Of a stretch of DNA of 56,398 nucleotides, positions 35,265 through 45,500 are shown piece by piece. The DNA is from Mycobacterium intermedium (lineage in GTDB: Bacteria > Actinomycetota > Actinomycetes > Mycobacteriales > Mycobacteriaceae). Made by a program: the position numbers and the translations under genes. Below the pieces are notes generated by a model that saw only the letters and a program-made list of their open reading frames with translations, had not been told where the DNA came from and ran no database searches. Where the stretch lies: the NCBI RefSeq assembly GCF_002086275.1, contig NZ_MVHT01000038.1, forward strand, positions 1-56,398, read 5' to 3'. The stretch's first letter is position 1. The number at the start of each line of letters is the position of its first letter.

Positions 35265-36584
35265 TCATCGGTGTGTGAGGGCGCTGCCGTGACGCCACTG
35301 GTCCCAGCTCAGTGTCCAGTCGCCGTTTTGCGCCAGTTTCAACGGGGGACCGCCGGTGTTTCGGACCTCGACCACGTCGCCCGGCACGGAGAAGTCGTAA
35401 AACCACTTCGCGTTGGCGCCGTTGAGATTCAGGCATCCGTGCGAGGTGTTTGTGTTTCCCTGGGCCCACACCGTCGAGTCGAGCTGGTGCAGATAGATGC
35501 CGTCGGAGCTGATCCGGGTGGCGTAGTTGATGGTTTCGCGATATCCGAGCCGCGAGTTACGGGGGAGTCCGAATGTCGCCGAATCCATGATCACCGGATT
35601 GCCTTTGTCCATGACGGTGTAGGTACCCGGCGGAGTCCAGAAGGAAAGTGTCTGGGAGCCGACGGTTTCCGTGCCACCCATGCCCATGGAGGTAGGCATG
35701 GTGCGGACAAGGGATCCGTTGTTGAAGACGCTGACGAGCTTCGTGGCGTCGTCGGCGATCGAAATGTGCGCATCGCCGATCCGGAAGGAGACGCGGGTGT
35801 CTTCCTGCCCGAATAATCCTTGGCCCAAACCGATTCCGTAGACTTTTGCCTCTGCGGTCACCGATGTGCCCGGAGTGTAGTAGGCCTCCGGGCGCCAGTG
35901 TGCGTTCTGGTCGTCGACCCAGAACCACGAACCGGCTACGGCCGGATCTGTGGTCACCACCAGTTGCCTTTCGGCGGCTGCCCGGTCGGAGATAGGTTCA
36001 TCGAAGTGGGCGACGATCACTGTGCCGACACCGTAGGTGCCGCCTTCGCGCAGGGTGGCCTCCGATGTCGTGGTGAACGACACTTTGGTCTGATTCGACG
36101 GTCGCACCGTCGAAAATGACGACACCTGTTCGGATACAACACCATTGGTTCCTCGACCGGTAACGGTTAGGGTGTAGTTCCGTCCATAGCCGAGCGGCAC
36201 GACCGGCTTCCACACGGTGTTGTCGGGGGTCATGACACCTTCGACGGTCAAGCCATTCTCATTGACCATGCGCACTTCGTCCAATGTCCCGACTTCGGCT
36301 TCGACCTGGACGTGCGCGACCGGGTTGACGTCGCGTGCGTTGGGGCCGGGCGTGATCGTAATCTGTGCTGGGCCAGATATTTTCGCGGACATCCGCCCCG
36401 AGCGTAGCTCTGATGCGAGCTGCACCGCGCCGACCAGGGCGACAATGACGAAAAGGGCGATCAGAAGCCTGCGGGGCCAACCGCCGGGAAGCCGGCGGCG
36501 AAGCTGACCGTTGTTTGCGGAAGCCACTGGAGTTGCCGAATCCTTGCATTCTCTTGTGTGGGTGCGTGTTTCACCTGCGCCCAC
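35265..36584 (-). CDS. L,D-transpeptidase (YkuD/Ldt family)
   Basis: A 439-residue (from GTG 36584; 420 from GTG 36527) peptidoglycan cross-linking enzyme. One membrane helix (LLIALFVIVALVGAVQLA) anchors it, two Ig-like domains follow (about 65-255), and the YkuD catalytic domain covers about 260-400, with IYLHQLDSTVWAQGN and SHGCLNLN holding the His and the nucleophilic Cys. It forms 3-3 cross-links outside the membrane and is the target class of carbapenems. Closest to the LdtMt4-type proteins as far as I can judge. The start is not well supported; no good ribosome site precedes either GTG. Confidence 0.87.
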   Translation of the reverse strand: MGAGETRTHTRECKDSATPVASANNGQLRRRLPGGWPRRLLIALFVIVALVGAVQLASELRSGRMSAKISGPAQITITPGPNARDVNPVAHVQVEAEVGTLDEVRMVNENGLTVEGVMTPDNTVWKPVVPLGYGRNYTLTVTGRGTNGVVSEQVSSFSTVRPSNQTKVSFTTTSEATLREGGTYGVGTVIVAHFDEPISDRAAAERQLVVTTDPAVAGSWFWVDDQNAHWRPEAYYTPGTSVTAEAKVYGIGLGQGLFGQEDTRVSFRIGDAHISIADDATKLVSVFNNGSLVRTMPTSMGMGGTETVGSQTLSFWTPPGTYTVMDKGNPVIMDSATFGLPRNSRLGYRETINYATRISSDGIYLHQLDSTVWAQGNTNTSHGCLNLNGANAKWFYDFSVPGDVVEVRNTGGPPLKLAQNGDWTLSWDQWRHGSALTHR

Positions 36585-36784
36585 CGTTAACAGTGTTACC
36601 TATGAGGTAGCCAGTTTCTCCTGCCGTGAAACCGTTGTCAGGGCGCCTGAGGGGGATCAGTCATGGCACTGTCTATGCCCGCTGCCGCCCGGTCGTAATC
36701 CGCTGTCACATATCCCCACCCTCTCTCGTCTGAGGGTTGTGGACGAACACCACGTACTTACGGAGGACACACGGAGGGTGCAAA

Positions 36785-37636
36785 ATGAGCAACTCAAGCG
36801 CTTTGGCGCGTGTTTACCTGGTCGCGGTGACGGCGCTCACCGGCGCGACCTTCATCGGCATCGGGATATGGTGCCTGGTCGATCCGACTTCGTTCGCCGA
36901 GGTAGTGCAGTTCCCAGCGCACTTGCACTTCTTGCATGATGTCGGCGCCTTCCAACTCGGTCTGGGTGTCACGCTGCTGCTGGCCCTGATCTGGGCCGAT
37001 TCCCTGGCCACCGCGCTAGCGGGGTTCGCGGTGGCCAACACCGTGCACACGGTGAACCATGTGGTGGACCTCGAATTGGGTGGCTCGACCTTGCAGGCCT
37101 GGCTGCTCGCAGCGATTTCGGTGCAGCTGGTCATCGCGTTCGTGTTGCGGCTACGGCAACTCGGCTACGTCCTGGGACGGGTCGCGCCCGCCACCACCCC
37201 GACGCTCGCTCCCTACGTGCGGCAGAAAACCATCAACCTCACGACGTTTCGCAAAGACGGCACTCCCGGCACCAGCCCGGTCAGCATCGTCGTCGACGGC
37301 GACCGCGCCTACTTCCGCAGCTTCGAGCGGGCGATCAAGGTGCGTCGGCTTCGACGTAACCCCAACGTGGAATTCGGACCCGCCACGGGATCGGGCAAGT
37401 CAACCGGCCCGGTACAAGCCGGCACGGTGCGCTTGCTGGAGGGGGCCGAATATCGCAAAGCGGCTCGGCTGCTGCGGCGGAAATACCCGTTGCTGCATGG
37501 CGTAGCGGTGCCTACGGCACACCGGCTGATGCGGTCCAAGTTCGGCCGCACGGTGCATGCCGAGCTCATTCCGTCGACGTCAGGCCACCCGACGCGCGCT
37601 GACTCTGCGCTGAGGGCGGAGGCTACTCGCACTTAG
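36785..37636 (+). CDS. fusion of a four-helix membrane domain and a PPOX split-barrel domain
   Basis: A 283-residue protein. Residues about 10-125 make about four membrane helices (VYLVAVTALTGATFIGIGIWCL; LGVTLLLALIW; TLQAWLLAAISVQLVIAFVL). Residues about 145-260 are a PPOX/F420-type split barrel (TINLTTFRKDGTPGTSPVSIVVDGDRAYFRSF...VRRLRRNPNVEF). Such enzymes reduce or oxidise small molecules with F420 or FMN; the membrane part may anchor or bind a quinone (inference). AGGGTGCAAA precedes ATG 36785. The last about 14 codons lie in the 83-bp repeat unit, so the natural C-terminus was probably altered. Confidence 0.78.
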   Translation: MSNSSALARVYLVAVTALTGATFIGIGIWCLVDPTSFAEVVQFPAHLHFLHDVGAFQLGLGVTLLLALIWADSLATALAGFAVANTVHTVNHVVDLELGGSTLQAWLLAAISVQLVIAFVLRLRQLGYVLGRVAPATTPTLAPYVRQKTINLTTFRKDGTPGTSPVSIVVDGDRAYFRSFERAIKVRRLRRNPNVEFGPATGSGKSTGPVQAGTVRLLEGAEYRKAARLLRRKYPLLHGVAVPTAHRLMRSKFGRTVHAELIPSTSGHPTRADSALRAEATRT

Positions 37637-37758
37637 CCGCCCTACACGCAGAGTCAACGCCGCAGTGGCCCCCTGCGCGCGTTGACTCTGCGCTTTTGGC
37701 GGTGTCATCTCGCATTTTCCCGCCCTACACGCAGAGTCAACGTCGCAATGGCCCCCTA
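37593..37758. repeat. 83-bp unit in two tandem copies, each with inverted arms
   Basis: Two 83-bp units occur head to tail (about 37593-37675 and 37676-37758); corresponding bases are shifted by 83 (GACTCTGCGC at 37601 and 37684; CGCCCTACAC at 37638 and 37721). Each unit has a GYTGACTCTGCG arm and, 37 to 38 bases later, the reverse complement CGCAGAGTCAAC. The first unit ends the PPOX gene and the second abuts the cutinase stop. The copies differ at several positions. It resembles an intergenic repeat with palindromic ends; no ORF and no IS features. Confidence 0.8.
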
Positions 37759-37760
37759 AA

Positions 37761-38405
37761 TTACTTCAGCTTGTTGGCCGCGAAAGTCGCTGCCTGCGTT
37801 GTCATCCCATTTTCGATGTAAGAAACGTGGGCAATGATGTTGCCGCCGCCGGTGCAGATCGGGTCGTCCGGAGCGCACAGGCTAATGGTCTTCGGGGCGA
37901 ACGCCGGGCTGATGGTCGGCAACGGTTGACCACCCCACAGCATCGAGGAGAAGCCACTGGTCGGCTCGCCGAACAGAGCGACCGCCGCGACCTGATTAGC
38001 GGCCGCCGGCGACACCGATGTGCTGGCCAGATCGATCACGGTCGCACCCTGCGAATAACCCCCGAGCACCAGCTTGGTGTTGGGGCAGCCAGCGACGACC
38101 TCCTGAATGTGCGCGGACGCGTCACTGGCCCCAGCGTTCGCGCTGTTGTGGTAGTCGTCGTTCGCGGGGTAGTTGACGGCGTAGACGTTGAGGGAGCGCC
38201 CAGCGGTCTGCGCTGCCAGGGAGTCGACAAAGGCCTCGCCGATATTTCCGAGGCCGGGATCCTGGTGGGTACCGCGGGCAAAGACCACCGCGATGTCCGA
38301 GCATGGGTCGGCCGAAGCGGCGAAAGTCGTGAGGGGTGCGCTCAGCAGCGCCCATGTCGCGACGATCGCGACGGCGGCGAAGCGAGCAAGACTGCGTGAA
38401 TTCAT
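37761..38405 (-). CDS. cutinase-like esterase, Culp1 (CFP21) type
   Basis: A 214-residue secreted esterase that closely follows the M. tuberculosis Rv1984c (Culp1, CFP21) sequence: signal peptide (LARFAAVAIVATWALLSAPLTTFAASA), DPCSDIAVVFARGTHQDPGLGNIGEAFVDSL, the elbow GGYSQGATVIDL, CAPDDPICTGGGN with the Asp, and H-VSYIENGMTTQAATF with the His. Culp1 hydrolyses medium-chain lipid esters outside the cell. ATG 38405 is chosen by homology; an open frame continues upstream to 38561. Its stop is immediately beside the 83-bp repeat. Confidence 0.93.
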   Translation of the reverse strand: MNSRSLARFAAVAIVATWALLSAPLTTFAASADPCSDIAVVFARGTHQDPGLGNIGEAFVDSLAAQTAGRSLNVYAVNYPANDDYHNSANAGASDASAHIQEVVAGCPNTKLVLGGYSQGATVIDLASTSVSPAAANQVAAVALFGEPTSGFSSMLWGGQPLPTISPAFAPKTISLCAPDDPICTGGGNIIAHVSYIENGMTTQAATFAANKLK

Positions 38406-38448
38406 TCCCAAATGCTGACATACCGGCGCAGCAGGTAGCGCGCCGGCG

Positions 38449-38817
38449 TCAACGAGCGACAATTCTGATCCGGATAGGACCGCGCCACGCGCCGTCGGGA
38501 TCAAGGACGTCGCCGCGCTGGGTGATCTCCACGTCCCCTGACCTGGCCAACTCCCGGGCAAGGTCGCGGGCCTCGCCCATGAGGTCGCGCCAGTCGTCGC
38601 CGCCGACCGCCCGGGCAGCGTCGGATGGACAAATGCTGCTGTTCGGGCCGCGGTGCGCGGCCAGCGCGCGGATCGATGACCTCAGGCGTTGCCGGACGGG
38701 TCCGTCGGCCAGCGCTGTCTCGGCGTCGTCGGCCGCGGGACCCCCGTCGTCGCGTGCCCTGCGGAGCTCGTCCCGTATCCGAGTCACAAGGCGATCAAGG
38801 CTGCCCACCTGTCGCAT
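38449..38817 (-). CDS. DUF3253 small protein
   Basis: A 122-residue cytoplasmic protein of the DUF3253 type: GPNSSICPSDAARAVGGDDWRDLM, then ARELARSGDVEITQRGDVLDPDGAWRGPIRIR. The domain is a small winged-helix-like fold; its function is unknown. It starts 3 bases after the YihY stop and lies between an envelope enzyme and a membrane protein, most likely in the same transcript. Confidence 0.8.
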   Translation of the reverse strand: MRQVGSLDRLVTRIRDELRRARDDGGPAADDAETALADGPVRQRLRSSIRALAAHRGPNSSICPSDAARAVGGDDWRDLMGEARDLARELARSGDVEITQRGDVLDPDGAWRGPIRIRIVAR

Positions 38818-38820
38818 CCG

Positions 38821-39915
38821 TTACGCGTTTTGACCGTCCCGGTTGCCGCGCAGCCGTCGGCCGCGGTTGAGACGAATCCGTCGGCCATGCGCGATGTCCT
38901 TGCGTTGGGCGGCTTCGTTCTTCTTGATGACGCGGGTGTCTTTGGGCGGCAACTGCAACTCTCGTTCGGCGGCGATGCCGGCCTGCAGTTGTCGCCCCCG
39001 TTCGAGTTCGGCGTCGAGTTCGGCGCCGAACAGCAGGGCCACATTGGTGATCCAGAGCCACAGCAGGAACACAATGACGCCGCCCACCGCGCCGTAGGTC
39101 TTGTCGTAACTGCCGAAACGGCTGATGTACACGCCGAAGCCGAGGGAAGCCAGTGCCCAGACCACGATTGCGACGGTCGCGCCGATGCTGAGCCACCGGA
39201 ACTTCGGCTGCTGGACATTCGGCGTGGCGTAGTAGAGCATCGCGACCGCCATCATGACGAGCACCAGCACAAGCGGCCACTTGGCCACGGCCCACGCGGT
39301 CTGCGCGGCGCTGTCCAGCCCGATTGCGCCGCCGACTGCCTTGCTGATCGGGCCGCTGACGATCAGCAGGAAACCGGTGGCACCTGCCAGTAGCAACCCC
39401 GCCAGGGTCAGCACCATTTGTTGTGGACGCAGCTTCCACACCGGGCGGCCTTCGCCGATCTCATAGATGCGGTTCATCGCGCGCCCGAACGCGCCGATGT
39501 AGCCAGACGCCGACCACAGCGCGGCAAGCGCGCTGAACACCAGCGCCACACCCGCCGAAGGATTGTCGACGGCTTGCTGTATCGGTTGGCGCAGCAGGTC
39601 GAGCGCGGAAGCAGGAACCAATTGGGCTGCCACGTCGACCAGGGCGTCGGTGGTACGCCGGCCCTCGCCGATCACGCCCAGCAGGGACACCAGGACCAGC
39701 AGCGCGGGAAATAACGACAGCACCGCGTAGTAGGTGAGTGCCGCGGCCAGGTCGAGACACTGATCCTTGCGGAATTCGAAGGCGGTTTTTCGCAGCACGA
39801 ACATCCACGACGCCCTCGTCAGATCGTCAGGTGATTCCGGCTTGCTCGGGTCGTCGGGGTCGAGCGGGCGCTGCTCGTGCTCTGACGACGTGTTGCCGGT
39901 GTCGACGTCGGTCAT
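38821..39915 (-). CDS. YihY/BrkB family membrane protein
   Basis: A 364-residue protein with a charged N-terminus (MTDVDTGNTSSEHEQRPLD) and six or so membrane helices. Family segments: DLAAALTYYAVLSLFPALLVLVSLLG, ALWSASGYIGAFGRAMNRIYEIGEGRPVWKLR, and YGAVGGVIVFLLWLWITNVALLFGAELDAELERGRQL. YihY-like proteins are membrane proteins of unclear function, once confused with RNase BN. ATG 39915 has GGGGGA about ten bases upstream. A basic tail ends the protein. Confidence 0.88.
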   Translation of the reverse strand: MTDVDTGNTSSEHEQRPLDPDDPSKPESPDDLTRASWMFVLRKTAFEFRKDQCLDLAAALTYYAVLSLFPALLVLVSLLGVIGEGRRTTDALVDVAAQLVPASALDLLRQPIQQAVDNPSAGVALVFSALAALWSASGYIGAFGRAMNRIYEIGEGRPVWKLRPQQMVLTLAGLLLAGATGFLLIVSGPISKAVGGAIGLDSAAQTAWAVAKWPLVLVLVMMAVAMLYYATPNVQQPKFRWLSIGATVAIVVWALASLGFGVYISRFGSYDKTYGAVGGVIVFLLWLWITNVALLFGAELDAELERGRQLQAGIAAERELQLPPKDTRVIKKNEAAQRKDIAHGRRIRLNRGRRLRGNRDGQNA

Positions 39916-39956
39916 ATCAACCGAATCCCCCCGAACAGGCAGGTCCACACCCGGGA

Positions 39957-40853
39957 TTAGGTGTTTGTCCGCGTTGTGGCCAAGTGCTGGGCCAACGCGT
40001 TGGCCACCGCGGTGGCGCCCATCGCGTTCGGATGTAGCGGCGCGGCCTCATGGCTGAGGACGAACCCTTCGAAATACCGCTGTTCGGCGGGGGCGCACAT
40101 GTCGTGTCCGACGGACAACGGCCTGGTGTCGAAGAATTCGACCCGCTTCCGGGCGGCTAATGCCCGCTGCGCTTCGTCGAGTTCGTCGACCTTGGCCTGG
40201 AAGTAATCGGCATCCCGCGGATTGATGGGCTGCCGTCCGAAACATCCGCCGGACCGGACGTACCTGCCGTAACCGACGAAGACGATTCGAGCACGTGGCG
40301 CCCGCGCTCGGATCGCGTCCACCATGTCTTCCCAGACCGGGATCTGGCGACGGATCGCCGCGCTGAACCGGTCCTGGCCGGCCGTGGTGAATTCGTCAAA
40401 ACAGGCCGGCAGTGTCAGGGAACTGCGCCGGCATTTCGAGGCGCTGCCAGCCAGCTCGATGTCGTTTCCACCGATCGTGATGGTGATCAACTCCGTCTCG
40501 TCACCGATCGCGTCAATCTGCGGAGCAACCGATCCACGCCGCGTCTGTTGCGCCCGGTAGGTGATGTCGGCGGTGGTGGCACCGCTGCAGGCGACGTCAC
40601 TGAAGCTGCGGGCGCCGATGCCTCTGGCCAGGACCGAGGGATAGTCGTTTGTCGACTTCAGGCAACCGGGCGGGTCGGCTTGATAAGGCACCAACGGCGC
40701 CGCGGCCGCAGAGTCGCCGAGCGCCACGTAGGTCATGCCGGTCGCGTCGATCGTGGGAGCGGGATCCAGTCCCGGTCGGGTCGGTGCTGCGCAGACCGCA
40801 GTGGCGGCGACGAGCGTGGCGGCAGCGCCGACGAGCTTCGCGTGCAGGCTCAA
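39957..40853 (-). CDS. secreted SGNH/GDSL lipase-like hydrolase
   Basis: A 298-residue exported hydrolase. A signal peptide (LVGAAATLVAATAVCA) precedes YVALGDSAAAAP, where block I Ser sits. Block III is TIGGNDIE (Gly, Asn), and block V is HPNAMG with the catalytic His; several Cys pairs fit secreted actinobacterial members. It likely deacylates esters in the envelope. Its ATG overlaps the stop of the small acidic gene by 4 bp (ATGA). Confidence 0.9.
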   Translation of the reverse strand: MSLHAKLVGAAATLVAATAVCAAPTRPGLDPAPTIDATGMTYVALGDSAAAAPLVPYQADPPGCLKSTNDYPSVLARGIGARSFSDVACSGATTADITYRAQQTRRGSVAPQIDAIGDETELITITIGGNDIELAGSASKCRRSSLTLPACFDEFTTAGQDRFSAAIRRQIPVWEDMVDAIRARAPRARIVFVGYGRYVRSGGCFGRQPINPRDADYFQAKVDELDEAQRALAARKRVEFFDTRPLSVGHDMCAPAEQRYFEGFVLSHEAAPLHPNAMGATAVANALAQHLATTRTNT

Positions 40854-41026
40854 TCCGGCGGCTCTTGCTCGGGGCCGTCCGGGGCGTCGGCCGCGGCCTC
40901 TTCCCGGTCACTGGGCTTACCGGGCACGCCTTCGGCCTCGCGCTCCTCGGCGACCTTCTCGTCGAGGTCGTCGACAATGTTTTCCAGCTGCTCGGAGCGG
41001 CTTTGGCGCTCGCTGCGGTCCGTCAT
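40850..41026 (-). CDS. small acidic protein, probably disordered
   Basis: A 58-residue protein (MTDRSERQSRSEQLENIVDD...). It begins with one amphipathic helix and ends in a Glu/Asp/Pro-rich tail. No membrane segment or known family. The 4-bp overlap with the SGNH hydrolase start makes coupled translation likely, which supports it as a real gene. Confidence 0.62.
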   Translation of the reverse strand: MTDRSERQSRSEQLENIVDDLDEKVAEEREAEGVPGKPSDREEAAADAPDGPEQEPPD

Positions 41027-41074
41027 ACCGCATTCATACCCGGTAGGGCAGGACATAAAGCTGTTCGTTCGCTC

Positions 41075-42394
41075 TCAGAAGGCGAGCAGTCGTTGCTTCT
41101 GCTGGACGAACTCGTCCTCGGTGAGGATGCCCGAATCCCGCAACGAGGCCAATTCACGCAGCTCGGCCGCGATGCTGGTGATCGGGCCGCCCGGCGGGAC
41201 CTGCACGGGCTGGGCCGGCTCACCGCTCGGCTTGCTTGTTCCTCCCTTCACACGCTCGCCGCTACGGACGCGCGACGCCGCGCCGCCCCCGATCGGGCCG
41301 GCCATGGCACGCCCGGCCATACCGGCCAACGCCATCTGGCCGAGCAGGCTTCCGGCCTCCGCCGCGGACCCTTCCGCGGCCGCGGCGACGTTTGCGGCCG
41401 GCAACGCGGTGGCCAGCAGGCGCATTTCCGGGGCGGCCACGGTCCAGCCGGTTGGCACCGATAATCGCCCCACCGAAGCGGCCTCGCCGACACCCGCCGA
41501 CACCGCCGATCCGAGCGGCGGAAAGGGTGCTACCGGCGCCGGCCCAATGCCGGGCCAAGGCACGACCGCGGCCCAGCCACTTACCAGTTCGTCGGTATGC
41601 AGACCGTTGTAGAAGGCGGCGACGTCGTAGGGGAGCGCCAAGCCAGCCAGCGGAGCGTCGACCCCGACGCCACCAACGCCCACCAAAAAATCGAGGATGC
41701 CCAGCGCATCCAGCGGCGACAAGCCCGCAGCGGGACTGGCCAGCGAGCTCAACGCGTTGGGCACCGCCGATAATGCCTCGGCGGCATTCGACACCGCGCC
41801 TTGCGCTTGACCGGCCGAAACGCCGGCCGCCCCGGTGACGGAAGCGGCTTGCCCGAGCGCCCCGGCCGGATCGGCAATCGCGGCCGGCTCGCTGAAGGGG
41901 GTCAGCGACGTGGCCGCTGCCGCCTCGCCGGCGTAGCCGAGCATGGTGGCGGCATCCTGCGCCCACATCTCGGCGTACTCGCTCTCGGTGGCCGCGATAG
42001 CCGGAGTGTTCTGCCCGAAGATGTTCGTCGCTACCAGAGCGAGCAGCAGGGCACGGTTGGCCGCGACCACCGGGGGCGGCACGGTCGCCGCGAATGCCGC
42101 CTCGTATGCGGCGGCCGCCGCGCCGGCCTGCGTCGCCGTTTGCTCCGCCTGAGCGGCGGTGGCCCACAACCACGCCCCGAACGGCGCGGCGGCGGCTGCC
42201 ATCGACATCGACGCCGGACCCAACCAGGGCCCGGCGGTCAGCCCCGCAATCGTCGCCTCATACGCACTCGCGGTGGTTTGCAGCTCGGCGGCCAGCGCCT
42301 CCCACGCCTCCGCAGCGACCAACATCGGGCCCGCACCGGGGCCGGCGTATATCCGGGCTGAGTTGACCTCCGGCGGCAACGATGCAAAATCCAT
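41075..42394 (-). CDS. PPE protein with C-terminal SHOCT domain
   Basis: A 439-residue protein. Residues 1-175 are a normal PPE domain ([30 protein letters not shown]-like [42 protein letters not shown]). The middle has an SVP-like GRLSVPTGW. The end (about 403-438: [29 protein letters not shown]) is a SHOCT motif, which is not part of ordinary PPE proteins. SHOCT is thought to mediate binding. GGAGG lies seven bases before ATG 42394. Whether the fusion is exported by a type VII system is open. No PE gene is adjacent. Confidence 0.88.
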   Translation of the reverse strand: MDFASLPPEVNSARIYAGPGAGPMLVAAEAWEALAAELQTTASAYEATIAGLTAGPWLGPASMSMAAAAAPFGAWLWATAAQAEQTATQAGAAAAAYEAAFAATVPPPVVAANRALLLALVATNIFGQNTPAIAATESEYAEMWAQDAATMLGYAGEAAAATSLTPFSEPAAIADPAGALGQAASVTGAAGVSAGQAQGAVSNAAEALSAVPNALSSLASPAAGLSPLDALGILDFLVGVGGVGVDAPLAGLALPYDVAAFYNGLHTDELVSGWAAVVPWPGIGPAPVAPFPPLGSAVSAGVGEAASVGRLSVPTGWTVAAPEMRLLATALPAANVAAAAEGSAAEAGSLLGQMALAGMAGRAMAGPIGGGAASRVRSGERVKGGTSKPSGEPAQPVQVPPGGPITSIAAELRELASLRDSGILTEDEFVQQKQRLLAF

Positions 42395-42592
42395 GACAGG
42401 TCCTCCAGCCTCGTGAAATGAACTGACACCCCCGTCTCCAGCCAAGGGGTCGCGGGTCAAGTTTCATTCACGTTTATTTCATATGTTGCTCATGCCTGTT
42501 TCCCGTTTGCTGCACAGCCCAACCCCAACCAGGGCGAACTGGTCTACCGACGTGACCAGTCACACTCACGGAGAGGCTTTACGCTGACCGGA

Positions 42593-45500
42593 ATGGCCGA
42601 ACCGTCCCTCGCCGAGTTGCGCCGACGGCTCGATGGCCTGCCCACCCGCGACGCGGCGCGGCTGGGCAGGCGGTTGAAGAACCTGCGCGGGGCGAATCCG
42701 GGAAAGCTGCGGCAGCTCGCCGCCCAGGTGGAGGCGGCCGAAGCTCTGGTCGCGGCGCGGCTCGCGGCAGTACCCACGATCACCTACCCCGAATTGCCGG
42801 TCAGCGAGCGGCGCCACGACATTGCCGAAGCGATCAAGGCGCACCAAGTCGTCGTCGTTGCCGGTGAGACCGGATCCGGAAAAACCACCCAGCTGCCCAA
42901 GATTTGCCTCGAACTGGGTCGCGGCGTGCGGGGAACCATCGGGCACACCCAGCCCCGTCGACTCGCCGCCCGCACCGTCGCGCAACGGATCGCCGACGAG
43001 TTGAAAACCCCGCTCGGCGACGTGGTCGGCTACAGCGTGCGGTTCACCGACCAGGTCAGCGACCGCACCCTGATCAAGCTGATGACAGACGGCATCCTGC
43101 TCGCCGAGATACAGCGCGACCGTCGCCTGCTGCGCTACGACACCCTGATCCTGGACGAGGCCCACGAGCGCAGCCTGAACATCGACTTTCTGCTGGGCTA
43201 CCTGCGCCAGCTGTTGCCGCGCCGCCCCGATCTGAAGGTGATCGTCACGTCGGCGACGATCGAGCCGCAACGCTTCGCGGACCACTTCGATGGCGCCCCC
43301 ATCATCGAGGTGTCCGGGCGGACCTACCCGGTCGAGATTCGCTACCGGCCCCTGGAAGTCCCCGTCGCCGCCGGACAGGACGACGACCCCGACGATCCTG
43401 ACCACGAAATCGTCCGCACCGAGATCCGCGACGAAGTCGACGCCATCGTCGACGCAATCCGCGAACTCGAGAACGAGCCGCCCGGTGACGTCCTGGTGTT
43501 CCTGTCGGGGGAGCGCGAAATCCGTGACACCGCGGAAGCTCTCGCCGGTTTGCCGGATCGTTTGCAGCGCACCGAGGTCCTTCCGCTGTACGCCCGGCTT
43601 TCCACCGCCGAGCAGCAGAAGGTCTTCGCACCCCATACCGGCCGGCGGATCGTGTTGGCCACCAACGTCGCCGAAACATCGCTGACCGTACCCGGGATTC
43701 GCTACGTCGTGGATCCCGGCAACGCCCGCATTTCGCGCTACAGCCGCCGGTTGAAGGTGCAGAGGCTGCCGATCGAACCCATTTCGCAGGCCTCCGCCGC
43801 GCAACGGGCCGGTCGGTCCGGTCGGCTCGCGCCCGGCGTGTGCATCCGCCTGTACTCCGAGGAGGACTTCGAGGCCCGCCCGCGCTACACCGATCCTGAG
43901 ATCCTGCGCACCAACCTGGCCGCGGTGATTCTGCAGATGGCGGCGTTGCAGCTCGGCGACATCGAGAACTTTCCGTTCCTCGACCCCCCGGACCGGCGCA
44001 GCGTTCGCGACGGTATCCAGCTGCTTCAGGAGCTCGGCGCGTTCGACCAACAGGGCGCAATCACCGATCTCGGCCGCCGCCTGGCGCGGCTGCCGGTCGA
44101 CCCGCGGCTGGGCCGGATGATTCTGCAGTCCCAGGTCGAGGGGTGCGTACGCGAGGTGCTGGTACTGGCCGCCGCCCTGACCATCCCCGACCCGCGGGAA
44201 CGACCGTCCGACCGCGAAGAGGCGGCCCGCCAGAAGCATGCCCGCTTCGCCGATGAGAACTCCGACTTCCTCAGCTACCTCAACCTCTGGCGCTATCTGC
44301 GCGAACAACGAAAGAGCCTGTCCGGCAATGCTTTTAGACGCTTGTGCCGTAACGAATTTCTGCATTACCTGCGCATCCGGGAGTGGCAGGACCTGGTCGG
44401 GCAGTTGCGCAGCATAGCCCGCGACCTCGGCGTGACCGAGTCCGACGACGAAGCGGACCCGGCGTCGATACACGCGGCGCTGCTCGCCGGGCTGTTGTCG
44501 CACGTGGGCATGCGCCGCGAGGACGGCCGCGAGTACCAAGGCGCGCGCAATTCGCGGTTCGTGCTCGCACCCGGGTCGGTGCTCAGCAAGCGGCCGCCGC
44601 GCTGGGTGGTGGTGGCAGAGCTGGTCGAGACCAGCCGTCTGTACGGCCGGACCGCCGCCCGCATCCAACCGGAGATCGTCGAACGCGTGGCCGGCGAGCT
44701 GGTCCAACGCACCTACAGCGAACCGCACTGGGACGCCAGCCGCGGCGAGGTCATGGCCTACGAGCGGGTCACGCTGTACGGCCTGCCATTGGCCGCCCGG
44801 CGTCGGGTGGGATACGCCCGGGTGGATCCGGTGGTGGCGCGGGAATTGTTCATCCGACACGCACTCGTGGAGGGCGACTGGCAGACGCGCCATCGCTTCT
44901 TCCGCGACAACGCGCGGCTGCGGGAGCAGCTTGAGGAGCTGGAGGAGCGGGCCCGTCGCCGCGACCTGCTGGTCGGCGACGACGAGGTGTATGCGCTCTA
45001 CGACGCGCGCATCCCCGCCGAGGTCGTCTCCGCGCGGCACTTCGACGCGTGGTGGAAGAAGCAGCGGCACCACACCCCCGACCTGCTGACGTTTACTCGA
45101 GATGACCTGCTGCACACCACCGATACCGGCGACGCCGACCGGCCGGACAGGTGGGAAGCCGGCGATGTCGCGCTGCCGCTGACCTATCGTTTCGAACCCG
45201 GTGCCGCCGACGACGGTGTGACGGTGCATGTGCCGATCGACGTGCTGTCCCGGCTGGGTGGCGACGAGTTCGCCTGGCAGGTACCGGCGTTGCGGGAGGA
45301 GCTGGTGACGACGCTCATCCGGTCGTTGCCGAAGGACCTGCGGCGCAACTTCGTACCCGCGCCCGACACCGCCCGCGCGGTGCTGGCCAACCTGGACCCG
45401 GGCAACGAGCCGCTGCTTACCGCGTTGCAGCGCGAATTGCACCGTCGCACCGGTGTTTTGGTGCCCATCGATGCATTCGATCTGGAGAAGGTACCCGCGC

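Noticed and set aside
36585..36784. Riboswitch or attenuator upstream of the PPOX fusion.
   Set aside because: Apart from the short TAACA-x-TGTTA palindrome near 36587 I see no conserved riboswitch core or terminator hairpin.
37593..37758. Possible CRISPR array or IS.
   Set aside because: There are only two units of 83 bp with no short spacers, and no transposase or target duplication. It fits an intergenic repeat better.
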